DNA from: Acetobacter farinalis
GTDB taxonomy: Bacteria > Pseudomonadota > Alphaproteobacteria > Acetobacterales > Acetobacteraceae
Assembly: GCF_011516935.1 (NCBI RefSeq)
Contig: NZ_WOTF01000007.1
Coordinates: 1-64,000, forward strand
Direction: 5' to 3'
DNA: 64,000 nucleotides
Both the position numbers and the translations under genes were made by a program. Shown here piece by piece: positions 27,545 to 36,440 of this stretch. The notes under the pieces are model-generated. The model did not search any database, was not told where the DNA came from, and was given only the letters and a program-made list of their open reading frames with translations. Every line of letters starts with the position of its first letter. The first letter of the stretch is position 1.

Positions 27545-27645
27545 CAGCGTGATCTTTTTCTGAAGGCGCGTTTCGCACAGTGCCTCGCGCCGGAAATATC
27601 AACGCGGCTGCCACGGGGCAGACTTCAGTCATCACGGAGTTATGA

Positions 27646-27682
27646 CCCCGGCCCACCCCTGTTTAGACAGGGCAGGCCGGGG
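27646..27682. terminator. strong hairpin after accC
   Basis: CCCCGGCC...CCCTG and CAGGG...GGCCGGGG pair around a 6-base loop with a small internal mismatch, 14 bases beyond the accC stop. No clear U-run follows on the minus strand, so it may end transcription with a factor or protect the 3' end. Confidence 0.45.
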
Positions 27683-27695
27683 GCTGCGCGCCCAA

Positions 27696-29042
27696 TCAGT
27701 GCGGGCGTGCGGTAAACTGTTCCAGCCAGTGGATGGTGTAATCCCCTTTCTGGAACTCAGGGTCAGCCAGAATACGGCGGTGCAGCGGAATCACGGTCTT
27801 GATGCCTTCCACCACAAATTCGTCCAGCGCGCGGTGCATCCGGGCAATGGCCTCGGCCCGTGTGGGGGCGTGGACAATGACCTTGGCAATCATGCTGTCG
27901 TAAAAGGGAGGAACGCGGTAGCCGGTATAAAGCGCACTGTCGATCCGCACACCCAGACCACCCGGCGCGTGATACACGGCCACGGTGCCGGGGCAGGGGG
28001 CGAAGGTGTCCGGGTCTTCCGCATTGATGCGGCATTCAATGGCATGGCCGGAGAAGGTCACGTCAGACTGCGTGTAACCCAGCTTTTCACCGGCGGCGAT
28101 ACGGATCTGCTCACGCACCAGATCCACATCGCACACCATTTCCGTCACCGGATGTTCCACCTGAAGGCGGGTGTTCATCTCGATGAAGCAGAACTGCCCG
28201 TCCTGATACAGGAATTCCAGCGTTCCGGCGTTCCGGTAGCCCATTCTGGAGAGGGCTTCGGTCACCGTCTTGCCAATGGTGTCACGCTGCTCTGGCGTGA
28301 TGACGGGAGACCCGGCTTCTTCCAGCAGCTTCTGGTGGCGGCGCTGCAGGGAGCAGTCACGTTCCCCGAAATGCACGACATTGCCGTAGTTATCGCCCAG
28401 AATCTGGAGTTCGATATGCCGGGGCTTATCGAGGTATTTTTCCAGATAGACGGCATCATTGCCAAAAGCCGTGCGTGCTTCCGTGCGGGCAACACTCCAG
28501 GCTTCTTCAATCTCGCTGGCGTCACGCGCCACTTTCATGCCGCGCCCGCCACCGCCTGCGGTGGCCTTGATCAGCACCGGATACCCAACCTTTTCCGCCA
28601 CAGCGCGGGCTTCTTCCAGGTTGGTCAGCTCACCATCAGAGCCGGGCACCAGCGGCACGCCCAGCGCTTCCATGGTGGTCTTGGCGGTAATCTTGTCACC
28701 CATCATGCGGATATGCTCCGCCGTAGGGCCGATAAAGACCAGACCGTGGGCTTCCACCGTTTCCGCAAAGTCCGCGTTTTCAGACAGGAACCCGTAGCCG
28801 GGGTGAATGGCTTCCGCCCCGGTGATGGTTGCTGCGGAAAGAATAGCCGCGACGTTCAGATACGAATCGCGCGCGGCGGGCGGGCCAATGCACACGGCTT
28901 CATCCGCCAGACGCACATGCATGGCGTCTTCATCCGCAGTGGAATGGACCGCAACGGTCTTGATGCCAAGTTCCCGGCAGGCGCGCAGGACACGAAGGGC
29001 GATCTCGCCGCGATTGGCGATGAGGATTTTTGAAAACATCAC
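27696..29042 (-). CDS. accC: biotin carboxylase subunit of acetyl-CoA carboxylase
   Basis: A 448-residue ATP-grasp enzyme that carboxylates the biotin on AccB, the first half of malonyl-CoA synthesis. Visible are the N-terminal [20 protein letters not shown], the ATP-binding glycine-rich loop [12 protein letters not shown], the bicarbonate/biotin region [14 protein letters not shown] and the C-terminal biotin-carboxylase domain. Length matches the family. The ATG overlaps the accB stop by four bases (ATGA), so it is translationally coupled as the last gene of aroQ-accB-accC. Confidence 0.97.
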   Translation of the reverse strand: MMFSKILIANRGEIALRVLRACRELGIKTVAVHSTADEDAMHVRLADEAVCIGPPAARDSYLNVAAILSAATITGAEAIHPGYGFLSENADFAETVEAHGLVFIGPTAEHIRMMGDKITAKTTMEALGVPLVPGSDGELTNLEEARAVAEKVGYPVLIKATAGGGGRGMKVARDASEIEEAWSVARTEARTAFGNDAVYLEKYLDKPRHIELQILGDNYGNVVHFGERDCSLQRRHQKLLEEAGSPVITPEQRDTIGKTVTEALSRMGYRNAGTLEFLYQDGQFCFIEMNTRLQVEHPVTEMVCDVDLVREQIRIAAGEKLGYTQSDVTFSGHAIECRINAEDPDTFAPCPGTVAVYHAPGGLGVRIDSALYTGYRVPPFYDSMIAKVIVHAPTRAEAIARMHRALDEFVVEGIKTVIPLHRRILADPEFQKGDYTIHWLEQFTARPH

Positions 29043-29497
29043 TCGATAATGGCAAGCGGCTGGCCAAATTCCACCGGGTCTCCGGAGGCAACGAGCAGGG
29101 TTTTCACCGTGCCGGCTTTGGGGGCCTTGATCTGGTTGAAGGTTTTCATCGCCTCGATCAGCAGCAGGGTCTGACCCGCGCTGACAACCTGCCCTTCGCT
29201 CACAAACGGAGGGGAGGACGGGTCGGGCGTGAGATAGGCCACACCCACCATCGGGCTGTTCACAGCGCCGGGGTGGCGGGAGAGGTCAGCCGGAGCAGCG
29301 GCCGCGGGGGCGGCGGCCACTACAGGGGCCGGAGCAGCCATAACCGGAGCCGGAGCCACGGCCTGCACCGTTGCGGGGGCGCGGGCCACCCGGATGCGGC
29401 TGTCCTTTTCCGAAACCTCGATCTCGGTCAGTCCTGTGTCGGTCAGAATTTCGGCCAATGCCCGAATGGCATCTGCGTCCACGAGCAATCCGCTCAT
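29039..29497 (-). CDS. accB: biotin carboxyl carrier protein of acetyl-CoA carboxylase
   Basis: A 152-residue carrier protein. The C-terminal biotinyl domain holds the biotin-accepting Lys in [10 protein letters not shown] (the classical EAMKM is EAMKT here, as in many bacteria) within [15 protein letters not shown]. The middle is an Ala/Pro/Val-rich flexible linker and the N-terminal part is a short helical dimerization segment. It passes carboxybiotin from AccC to the carboxyltransferase. Both ends overlap neighbours by four bases (aroQ before, accC after). Confidence 0.96.
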   Translation of the reverse strand: MSGLLVDADAIRALAEILTDTGLTEIEVSEKDSRIRVARAPATVQAVAPAPVMAAPAPVVAAAPAAAAPADLSRHPGAVNSPMVGVAYLTPDPSSPPFVSEGQVVSAGQTLLLIEAMKTFNQIKAPKAGTVKTLLVASGDPVEFGQPLAIIE

Positions 29498-29949
29498 TGG
29501 TCATCCTCATCTAGAATAAGATCTGTCATTGCCTGCAATGCCAGAGAATACCCCGCCACGCCTAGCCCGCAGATCACGCCGGTAGCGGCGCGCGAGACGT
29601 AGGACATATGGCGGAACGGCTCACGACGGTGAATGTTGGAGATGTGCACTTCTATCACGGGCAGGTCCGTGGCCAGAAGAGCATCCAGCAACGCCACGGA
29701 AGTGTGGCTGTATCCCGCCGGGTTGATGACGATGCCGCGCGCACGCTTGCGGCATTCCTGTACCCAGGAAATCAGCTCCCCTTCAATGTTCGTCTGACGG
29801 AAGTCGATAGCCAGATTAAGCTTGTCGGCTGTCTGAATGCAGATCTGCTCCACATCGTCCAGCGTGGCGCGACCATAGATTTCAGGCTGGCGCTGGCCAA
29901 GCATGTTCAGGTTCGGGCCGTTAAACACAGCGATGAGGGGTCTTTCCAT
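29494..29949 (-). CDS. aroQ: type II 3-dehydroquinate dehydratase
   Basis: A 151-residue enzyme that converts 3-dehydroquinate to 3-dehydroshikimate in the shikimate pathway; type II forms a dodecamer. Signatures are [17 protein letters not shown] (with the lid Arg and catalytic Tyr), [12 protein letters not shown], and [20 protein letters not shown] containing the catalytic His. The start [11 protein letters not shown] has GGAG five bases ahead; the frame continues to 30159 without conserved sequence. First gene of aroQ-accB-accC, an arrangement common in proteobacteria. Confidence 0.96.
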   Translation of the reverse strand: MERPLIAVFNGPNLNMLGQRQPEIYGRATLDDVEQICIQTADKLNLAIDFRQTNIEGELISWVQECRKRARGIVINPAGYSHTSVALLDALLATDLPVIEVHISNIHRREPFRHMSYVSRAATGVICGLGVAGYSLALQAMTDLILDEDDQ

Positions 29950-30205
29950 AGTGCTCCGGGCCGTAGCACGATGCCGGACAGCATCCAAGAGAAGAGATGC
30001 CTGATAAACCTGAATCCGGCGTAAAAACGTGCCGGGACTGGTGTTCCGGCAAGGCGGACAGGGGCGTGAATGCCTCTTTTTTGCCATTTGGGTGAGGCAT
30101 GCAGACACAGGGCCAGATGGCCTGGAAGGCAGAAAGCAGTTGCTTTTTACGGTATGCACCGGCTTAACTCAGTCTGGTGATACGGAAAACGGAGTGAACA
30201 AGCGG

Positions 30206-30835
30206 ATGTCAGCCCTGCGCCGGGCACTTCTGGGAAGTGTATTTGTTATGGCCTCTCTGGCCTCTGCCCCGGCTGCAAAAGCCGCAGGGGAAGGACAGCA
30301 GGGGAAAACGTCATGGGCCGACTCCGTTCAGCGCGCGCTTGCCGCGCGGGATGAGCAGGATTCCGCGCCAACCCTTCCGGAAGGCGGACACTCCGCTCAC
30401 GCAGGCCGATTCCAGAAAGGTCTGGCCAGTTGGTATGGCGGGCGCTTTCATAATCGCCGCACCTCCTCAGGCTCCCGGTTTGACAAGGCCAGCCTGACCG
30501 CCGCACACCCCACCGCACCCCTTGGCAGCAAACTGCTGGTCACGTCTGAAGAGACGGGGCGCTCCGTTGTGGTGACGGTGAATGACCGTGGGCCTTATGG
30601 CCACAACCGTATTATCGATCTTTCACAGGCCGCCGCCGCCCGCATCGGAATGCTGGGCGCAGGCGTGGCGCATGTGGAGGTTGAACCCGCTCCTGTTGAA
30701 GTGGCTTCGGCACCGCAGGACGATGCGGATTCTCTGGATTCCGGCGCCCTTCAGATGGAGGCTGCAACCCCGAAGCATGCACTGCGCGCGATGCGTGTGC
30801 TGCACCGGGCGCGCCCCAAAAGAGCGCATCACTGA
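30206..30835 (+). CDS. rlpA: RlpA-family septal ring lytic transglycosylase
   Basis: A protein of about 209 residues with a signal peptide ([20 protein letters not shown]) and a double-psi beta-barrel domain: [55 protein letters not shown] and [18 protein letters not shown], all hallmarks of RlpA. The putative catalytic Asp lies in VNDRGPY. It acts on naked glycan strands in the periplasm. The SPOR domain of longer homologues is missing; the tail is basic and His-rich (RARPKRAHH). No lipobox is apparent. Starts at 30194 (GTG) or further upstream are possible. Confidence 0.87.
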   Translation: MSALRRALLGSVFVMASLASAPAAKAAGEGQQGKTSWADSVQRALAARDEQDSAPTLPEGGHSAHAGRFQKGLASWYGGRFHNRRTSSGSRFDKASLTAAHPTAPLGSKLLVTSEETGRSVVVTVNDRGPYGHNRIIDLSQAAAARIGMLGAGVAHVEVEPAPVEVASAPQDDADSLDSGALQMEAATPKHALRAMRVLHRARPKRAHH

Positions 30836-30869
30836 GAGATGATCTGAGCTGAGAACGCCTCAGGAAAAA

Positions 30870-30900
30870 GGCCGGTCAGGATACCCTGACCGGCCTTTTT
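30870..30900. terminator. bidirectional intrinsic terminator
   Basis: An 11-bp perfect stem GGCCGGTCAGG / CCTGACCGGCC with a short loop, flanked by A5 on the left and T6 on the right, between the convergent rlpA and YihY genes. Confidence 0.9.
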
Positions 30901-30931
30901 TATGGTCAGCGCGAACGCTGCGGGAGTGAGG

Positions 30932-31918
30932 TCAGAATGTCAGTGGCTTGCGGCGATCACCACGGGCATAGATTTCCATCTCGGCGTTGAATTCAGCGCC
31001 CATCAGCACAACCCATGCGCTGACAAAAAACCACATCATGATGGCAATCACCGCGCCAAGAGGCCCGTATGTGGCGTTGTAACTGGCAATGTGGGCGACG
31101 TAATAGGAGAAGCCAAAAGCCACGATAACCCACGTGATGGTGGCAAACAGTGCCCCCGGCATCACCCAGCGCCACAGGCCGGGAAATTTGCGGTCCGGCC
31201 CGAACCGGTAGAGCGCGGAGATGGCCAGAATCTGGAATGTGAACATGATGACCGGCCCGCTCCACTGCGCCAGAAATTCAATGGAGCCCGGCGGGGTGGG
31301 GATGTCCAGCCAGGTCGGCAGACGCAGCAGCAGGGGCAGGGCCACCATCAGCGCCAGAGTCAGCGCGGCTCCCAGCACAGCAAAAAGCGTCATGGCCAGA
31401 GCCGTCAGGTGGAAGATCAGAAAACTCCGGTCTTCCTTGGTGTTGTAGGCGATATTCAGGGCGGCAAGGATGGATTTTGTGGCGGCGGAGGCCGACCAGA
31501 GCGCCACGCTCAGTGAGATGACCAGGTTGAGGGTCAGGGAGCTGTGTGGTTCTGCCACCAGTGTCTGGATGCGGTCATGAATCAGCGCGTAAGCCCCCGG
31601 CGGAAGCAGGTTGCGCAGAACTTCCATCTGCGGGGCGACTGTCTGAACATCAAACACAAGCCCATAGATGGAAATCAGGGAACTGATGGCCGGGAACAGC
31701 GCCAGCGTGGTATAAAACGCGCACCCCGCCGCGACCAGCGTGGTGGGGCCGAAAAGCAGGCTTTTGAACGTCCGGGTGAAAATCGTTTTCCAGTCCTGCC
31801 ACCTCAGGGCGGAAGGGCGGGAGAACACTGGGCCACGTTTCTGGAACGCCGTATTGGGGGACTCGGAGTTCAGGGGGTCGGGCTTGCGTGGGGCCGCGGG
31901 GTCACAGAGAACCTGCAT
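30932..31918 (-). CDS. YihY/BrkB-family inner-membrane protein
   Basis: A 328-residue integral membrane protein with about six predicted helices. Family features include TTLVAAGCAFYTTLALFPAISSLISIYG, LVISLSVALWSASAATKSILAALNIAYN, the GPDRKFPGLWRWVMPGALFATITWV stretch and GPLGAVIAIMMWFFVSAWVVLMGAEFNAEME, which are characteristic of YihY/BrkB proteins. The molecular function is unsettled (once annotated as RNase BN in error; transport or envelope roles have been suggested). It is a single gene converging with rlpA. Confidence 0.88.
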   Translation of the reverse strand: MQVLCDPAAPRKPDPLNSESPNTAFQKRGPVFSRPSALRWQDWKTIFTRTFKSLLFGPTTLVAAGCAFYTTLALFPAISSLISIYGLVFDVQTVAPQMEVLRNLLPPGAYALIHDRIQTLVAEPHSSLTLNLVISLSVALWSASAATKSILAALNIAYNTKEDRSFLIFHLTALAMTLFAVLGAALTLALMVALPLLLRLPTWLDIPTPPGSIEFLAQWSGPVIMFTFQILAISALYRFGPDRKFPGLWRWVMPGALFATITWVIVAFGFSYYVAHIASYNATYGPLGAVIAIMMWFFVSAWVVLMGAEFNAEMEIYARGDRRKPLTF

Positions 31919-32176
31919 CGTGTGTAAAGCATCCTTATCTGACGTGTGGTGTCGCCCTGAGAGGCCGAACCGTGTGGATGCCAGGCCGCAGTGGCCGGGC
32001 TGTATAACGGACGGTTCCCATCACGAGAGAAAAGAGCGTTCCACAAGGCCAAAAGTGCCGTGCAGATGTGAAGAAACCGATGGTGAGGCAGGTTTTACAG
32101 GCCGTGCAGCGGGCTTTCCATATTTTTTTAAAATCCCCTGATTTTTTGACTTGCGCTTGTGACGCTTTGGCCTCAT

Positions 32177-32332
32177 ATGCACGCCCCTACGCAGCAACGC
32201 ACGTGCCACTGGCCCTCTGAGGTTACGCAACGACGTCAAGCGTTCTGGCAATCTGGGTTTCCGTTGTTCAGGAAACCCGTCTTTGGTCGCTGGTCCGTTA
32301 GACCGTTTCGCAACTCTTCCTCGCGTCTTTAA
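32177..32332 (+). CDS. possible leader peptide upstream of the decarboxylase gene
   Basis: A 51-residue frame (begins MHAPTQQRT) ending 36 bases before the decarboxylase ATG. The C-terminal half is rich in Arg, Phe and Trp (RWSVRPFRNSSSRL). It has no recognisable ribosome binding site, which argues against translation, but its placement resembles that of SpeFL, the ornithine-sensing arrest peptide of enterobacterial speF. Sequence similarity to SpeFL is not convincing. It may simply be an open frame across a structured RNA leader. Confidence 0.2.
   Translation: MHAPTQQRTCHWPSEVTQRRQAFWQSGFPLFRKPVFGRWSVRPFRNSSSRL
32255..32278 (+). promoter_or_regulatory. hairpin in the decarboxylase leader
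   Basis: GGGTTTCC (32255-32262) pairs perfectly with GGAAACCC (32271-32278) around an 8-base loop, about 90 bases before the start codon. There is no U-run, so it is not a terminator on its own. It may be one arm of a speF-type leader RNA. Confidence 0.4.
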
Positions 32333-32367
32333 ACAGCGATGGAACATTATTTGGGGGAATGGGTGGG

Positions 32368-33498
32368 ATGAATCCCAAAATCGCCCGTTTTTTCGCTGAG
32401 CAGAAGCCAGCGACGCCTTGCCTGGTCGTCGATGTCGATCAGGTTGAAGCTCGTTATCACGCCCTGACGGCTGCCCTGCCGCATGCGCGTGTTTATTATG
32501 CCGTCAAGGCTAATCCGGCCATGCCGATTCTGAACCGGCTGGTGGGGCTTGGCGCCTGCTTTGATGCCGCTTCCTGGGAGGAAGTGTCTCTCTGCCTGGA
32601 TGCCGGCGCCACACCGGATGCCATCTCCTTTGGCAATACGGTCAAGAAAGTCTCCGCTATTCGGGCCGCCTATGAGGCTGGCGTGCGGATGTTCGTGTTT
32701 GACTGCCGGGAAGAGCTGGAAAAGCTGGCGGCGCATGCCCCCGGCTCCCGCGTCTACTGCCGCCTTCTGGTGGACAATGATGGCGCGGAATGGCCGCTTT
32801 CCCGCAAGTTCGGCACGACGCTGGACTCCGCACGGGAGCTGATGCTTCAGGCGCGTGAGCTGGGGCTGGACCCGTATGGCCTGTCTTTCCATGTTGGCAG
32901 CCAGCAGCTCTCTGCCGATGCGTATGAGGTGGCGATTGCCCGTGTGGCCGCGCTGTTTACAGACCTTAGCGCAGCAGGGCTTGACCTGCGGATGGTCAAT
33001 CTGGGTGGGGGCTTCCCGGTTCGTTACCGGGCGGATGTGCCGGAAATTGATCATTTCGCGCAGGCTATCAGCCACGCCATGACCACCCACTTCGGGAACG
33101 CCCTGCCGGAAATGCTGGTGGAGCCGGGCCGCTATATTGTGGGTGAAGCCGGGGTTGTGCGCTCGGAAGTGGTGCTGGTCAGCCGCCGCGGGCGGGAAGA
33201 CGGGCCGCGCTGGGTGTATCTTGATATCGGCCGCTTTGGCGGGCTGGCGGAAACGGAAGGCGAAGCCATCCGCTACGCGATCCGCACCGCGCGGGATGGG
33301 TCTCCCACCGGTCCGGTCGCTATTGCCGGTCCGACCTGTGATGGCGCGGATATCATGTATGAAAAGACAGCCTATGAGCTGCCTTTGGGTCTGGAAGCGG
33401 GAGAGCAGGTGGATCTGGAAGCCACCGGTGCTTACGTTTCCACATATTGCTCAACCCGGTTCAACGGGTTCCGCCCGCTGGCCGAGCATTATATCTGA
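32368..33498 (+). CDS. type III PLP-dependent ornithine/lysine decarboxylase
   Basis: A 376-residue alanine-racemase-fold decarboxylase. PLP-binding Lys lies in VYYAVKANP, the phosphate-binding Gly-rich loop in NLGGGFPVRY, and EPGRYIVGEAG and the catalytic-Cys motif GPTCDGAD are intact. Members make putrescine from ornithine (or cadaverine from lysine) in the cytoplasm. The substrate is not settled by sequence, though the length and style fit bacterial ornithine decarboxylase. The ATG at 32368 is preceded by GGGGGA at nine bases; an ATG three codons earlier is also possible. A terminator follows closely, so it is a single-gene unit. Confidence 0.9.
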   Translation: MNPKIARFFAEQKPATPCLVVDVDQVEARYHALTAALPHARVYYAVKANPAMPILNRLVGLGACFDAASWEEVSLCLDAGATPDAISFGNTVKKVSAIRAAYEAGVRMFVFDCREELEKLAAHAPGSRVYCRLLVDNDGAEWPLSRKFGTTLDSARELMLQARELGLDPYGLSFHVGSQQLSADAYEVAIARVAALFTDLSAAGLDLRMVNLGGGFPVRYRADVPEIDHFAQAISHAMTTHFGNALPEMLVEPGRYIVGEAGVVRSEVVLVSRRGREDGPRWVYLDIGRFGGLAETEGEAIRYAIRTARDGSPTGPVAIAGPTCDGADIMYEKTAYELPLGLEAGEQVDLEATGAYVSTYCSTRFNGFRPLAEHYI

Positions 33499-33528
33499 TC
33501 TGTTTTCACACTCAGGTCCTCTTTCAAA

Positions 33529-33569
33529 AACGGTGGCAGGCACGAATGTGCCGGGCCGCCGTTTTTTTT
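33529..33569 (+). terminator. intrinsic terminator of the decarboxylase gene
   Basis: ACGGTGGC (33530-33537) pairs with GCCGCCGT (33555-33562), one G-U pair, with additional inner pairing (GGCAC/GTGCC), followed by T8 at 33562-33569. Confidence 0.85.
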
Positions 33570-33705
33570 GTCTCTATCTTCCTGCAGGTTTTTCTGTGCA
33601 GGCCATACACAAAGGCAGTCCTGCCCTGTGTGCGCGCGCCTTTGCAGGGGCGCTGATCGGGCTCATTTTTCTCCTCTGTCCGATAAGACTGTGAGGAGAG
33701 ATGTC

Positions 33706-34443
33706 ATGAAACGAACAGGACTGATGCTGGCGGCCCTTCTGGTGCCTGCCATCCATGCCGTTCCGGCGCTGGCCCAGAGTGCCAGCACGGCCGGGTCAGC
33801 GGCAGGCGCTTCCGGGGCTGCCCTGGCCACAGCGGCGGATACCGCCGCACAGGATTTCGGGCGTCTTTCAGTGGATGGCGGCGTGGCGGCTGAAGATGTC
33901 AGCCTGGCACGACAGGCCATTTTTGATGGAGATCTGGACACAGCCCGTAACCTGATTGCTGATGCCGCCATGGCTCTGGAACGCGCGAAGGTGGACAACA
34001 CGGCTTTCCAGAAAGCGGAAGCAGACCTCCAGCCGACCAAAACGCATCGTCCCATCACATCGCATGCGCCGTCTTCCAATGCGGCACCTGTGGCGTGGCT
34101 ACCGGTTGATGGCGAACTGGTGCTGGATGAAGCCATTGACCCCACACCGGAAAAAACGGCGGCTGTTGCCGCGGCCAACCGCCACCTGCGGGCAGGGAAC
34201 ACGGCGCGTGCCTCTGATGTGCTGAAGATTTCCGGGGTTGATGCGGACTATATTATTGCCGCCGTGCCGCTTGAGCAGACGCGCGCGGATGTGGCGCGTG
34301 CCGCAAAATTCATCAAACGCAATCCCTACAAGGCCGGTGAAGCCCTGCGTGATGCGGAAAACGCCGTGCGCTATGCCACTGTTGCCATGCGGGGTGGCAC
34401 ACCGCAGCCTTCCGCGCAGGGGCAGGCTTCCGGGGGGCAGTAA
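33706..34443 (+). CDS. YfdX-family periplasmic protein
   Basis: A 245-residue exported protein. After a signal peptide (LMLAALLVPAIHAVPALAQ) comes the YfdX domain: ARQAIFDGDLDTARNLIADAAMALERA, a central VAWLPVDGELVLDEA segment, and VPLEQTRADVARAAKFIKRNPYKAGEALRDAENAV. YfdX is an acid-stress-linked periplasmic protein in enterobacteria; in acetic acid bacteria an acid-tolerance role is plausible but unproven. The Ala/Pro/Gln-rich tail is probably disordered. The start MKRTG has GAGGAG ahead; the longer frame to 33568 has no signal peptide at its front. Confidence 0.85.
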   Translation: MKRTGLMLAALLVPAIHAVPALAQSASTAGSAAGASGAALATAADTAAQDFGRLSVDGGVAAEDVSLARQAIFDGDLDTARNLIADAAMALERAKVDNTAFQKAEADLQPTKTHRPITSHAPSSNAAPVAWLPVDGELVLDEAIDPTPEKTAAVAAANRHLRAGNTARASDVLKISGVDADYIIAAVPLEQTRADVARAAKFIKRNPYKAGEALRDAENAVRYATVAMRGGTPQPSAQGQASGGQ

Positions 34444-34625
34444 GGCGGCCGCGCCGGGAGCGGCGCGGACACCCACAGAAAAGGTTGGCGCGTGGTGTGG
34501 GGTGGCCAAACCCGATCTGCTGCCCGCCCCCGGAAGTGACGGCTCCCGGAAGGTGTGTTTGTATGGCGGCTGTTTAGAGAGCCTTCGGGCTTTTTGTTAC
34601 CCGTAAGCAGCCGAAGGGGTTTACC

Positions 34626-35672
34626 ATGCAGTACCGTGAACTTGGCCGTACGGGCATTCTTGTCAGTGAACTGTGCCTGGGCACCATGACGTTTGGCCAG
34701 CAGAACACAGAGGCGGAAGGCCACGCGCAGCTTGATCTGGCTCTGGAGCATGGTGTCAATTTTATTGATACGGCCGAGCTGTATTCCATCCCGCCCCGTG
34801 CCGAAACATACGGCGCGACGGAAACTATTATCGGAAGCTGGCTGAAAGCCCGTGGCGGGCGCAGCAAACTTGTGCTGGCCAGCAAGGTTGTGGGGCGCAG
34901 CAGCTCTCCGTGGTACCGGCCCGGCGGGGAGGAAGCCCGGCTGACGCCGCGCCAGATCCGCTATGCGCTGGAAGGCTCTCTGCGGCGTCTGGGCACGGAG
35001 TATCTGGATGTGTACCAGCTTCACTGGCCGGACCGGAAAATCGGCCTGTTTGGAGAAGGTGGCACAACCTTCACCACGCTTCCCGATACGGATGAAGTGC
35101 CGCTGGAGGAAACGCTCGGGGTGCTGGGAGATCTGGTGGCGGAAGGGAAAATCCGCCATGTCGGGCTCTCGAATGAAACGGCATGGGGTGTGGCCAAGTC
35201 TCTGGCCTGCGCACAGAACGGCGCGCCGCGCGTGGCTTCTATCCAGAATGCCTATAATCTGATCAACCGGACATTTGAAATTGGTCTGGCGGAAATGGCC
35301 CTGCGGGAACGGGTGAGCCTGCTGGCCTATTCCCCGCTGGGGCAGGGATATCTGACAGGCAAATATCTGAACGGCGCTCGCCCGGCCGGTGCTCGCACCA
35401 CCCTGTTCAACCGGGGGCAGCGGTATGAAAAGCCGGGTGTGGACGTGGCGGTGGAGGCCTATCTGAACCTTGCCCGTGCGGAAGGGATTGACCCGGTGCA
35501 GTTCGCGCTGGCCTTTGTCACGTCCCGCCCGTTCGTGACATCCAACATTATTGGTGCAACCAGTCTGGAACAACTGACCACAGCCCTGACATCCGTCACG
35601 GTGCGGATCACACCGGAGCTGGAAAGCAAAATCAACGCCATTCATCAGGTGCATTCCAACCCGGCTCCCTGA
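34626..35672 (+). CDS. aldo/keto reductase, Tas-like
   Basis: A 348-residue NADP(H)-linked TIM-barrel oxidoreductase. The catalytic tetrad is visible as FIDTAELY (Asp, Tyr), ASKVV (Lys) and LHWPDR (His). RHVGLSNETAWGV and the C-terminal cofactor loop SNIIGATSLEQL complete the family pattern. The insertion after DRKIGLFGEGGT resembles E. coli Tas. The physiological substrate is unknown. It stands alone between yfdX and the convergent ccmB. Confidence 0.88.
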   Translation: MQYRELGRTGILVSELCLGTMTFGQQNTEAEGHAQLDLALEHGVNFIDTAELYSIPPRAETYGATETIIGSWLKARGGRSKLVLASKVVGRSSSPWYRPGGEEARLTPRQIRYALEGSLRRLGTEYLDVYQLHWPDRKIGLFGEGGTTFTTLPDTDEVPLEETLGVLGDLVAEGKIRHVGLSNETAWGVAKSLACAQNGAPRVASIQNAYNLINRTFEIGLAEMALRERVSLLAYSPLGQGYLTGKYLNGARPAGARTTLFNRGQRYEKPGVDVAVEAYLNLARAEGIDPVQFALAFVTSRPFVTSNIIGATSLEQLTTALTSVTVRITPELESKINAIHQVHSNPAP

Positions 35673-35771
35673 AGCATCTCCACCCTGAAAGGTGGGGCAT
35701 TCTTTGGGGCCTGTGCCCTGAGGGTGCAGTGCGGGGCAGTGCGCCTTCAGGGGGTGCCGCTACGGCGGAGG

Positions 35772-36440
35772 TTACTCCACCGCAGCGCGCAGGCCTGCTC
35801 CGGCGGCCAGCGGGCAGAGCGGAATGGCGGCGGCCAGAAAGGCTCCCAGCAATTCCAGATCCGGTGCCCACGGCAGCCCGGTGCGGGCGGCATCAATGGC
35901 GGCAGCCCCGAAAATCAGCGCCGGGGTGATGAGCGGGAGCACCAGCAGGGGCAAAAGCACCCCCCCGCGTCTGGCCCCCAGCACGATGGACGCTCCCATC
36001 CCACCCACCAGAGACAGCACCATGGAGCCCAGCAGCAGGCCAGCCAGCAGAACAGGCAGGGTGGAGGGCGGCAGGCCCAGCATGATGGCCAGCGGCACGG
36101 CGGCCAGAAGCAGGGGGAGGCCGGTTGTCAGCCAGTGCGCCGTGATTTTGGCCAGAGCCACCAGCGAAGGCGGCAGGCCCAACAGCAGAAGCTGATCAAG
36201 CGAGCCATCTTCCAGCTCCGCGCTAAACAGGCGGTCCAGCGGAAGCAGGGCGGCCAGCAGGGCGCAGACCCAGATGATGCCCGGGGCCATATGGCGCAGC
36301 AGGTCAGGCGAGGGGCCAAGTGCCAGCGGGAAAAGCGTGCCGGTCAGAATGAAGAAGAGAACAGCGCCCAGCGTGTCCGCCCCGTGCCGCAGGGCCAGCC
36401 GCAGGTCTCGGGCCACAACGGCGCAGAACAGGGCCATCAT
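35772..36440 (-). CDS. ccmB: heme exporter membrane protein CcmB
   Basis: A 222-residue protein with six predicted helices and CcmB signatures (VVARDLRLALRHGADTLGAVLFFILTGTLFPLALGPSPDLL near the start, LFSAELEDGSLDQLLLLGLPP). With CcmA and CcmC it works the release of heme-loaded CcmE in cytochrome c maturation system I. The ATG at 36440 overlaps the ccmA stop as ATGA; a second ATG follows directly. Only ccmA and ccmB are here; the other ccm genes must lie elsewhere. Confidence 0.93.
   Translation of the reverse strand: MMALFCAVVARDLRLALRHGADTLGAVLFFILTGTLFPLALGPSPDLLRHMAPGIIWVCALLAALLPLDRLFSAELEDGSLDQLLLLGLPPSLVALAKITAHWLTTGLPLLLAAVPLAIMLGLPPSTLPVLLAGLLLGSMVLSLVGGMGASIVLGARRGGVLLPLLVLPLITPALIFGAAAIDAARTGLPWAPDLELLGAFLAAAIPLCPLAAGAGLRAAVE

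Larger units (their letters stand above)
31919..32367. other. intergenic region with the ornithine decarboxylase leader
   Basis: About 450 bases. The right two-thirds form a long plausible 5' leader. TTGACT (32146-32151) is a candidate -35, but no good -10 is found at 16-18 bases. A perfect 8-bp hairpin GGGTTTCC / GGAAACCC lies at 32255-32278. An uninterrupted 51-codon plus-strand frame runs from ATG 32177 to TAA 32332 and includes that hairpin. Leaders of alphaproteobacterial ornithine decarboxylase genes include the Rfam speF element, so cis-regulation is likely in principle. Confidence 0.45.

Noticed and set aside
32021-32347. 108-codon minus-strand frame in the decarboxylase leader
   Set aside because: Arg/Lys-rich sequence without domain or ribosome site, antisense to a likely structured leader.
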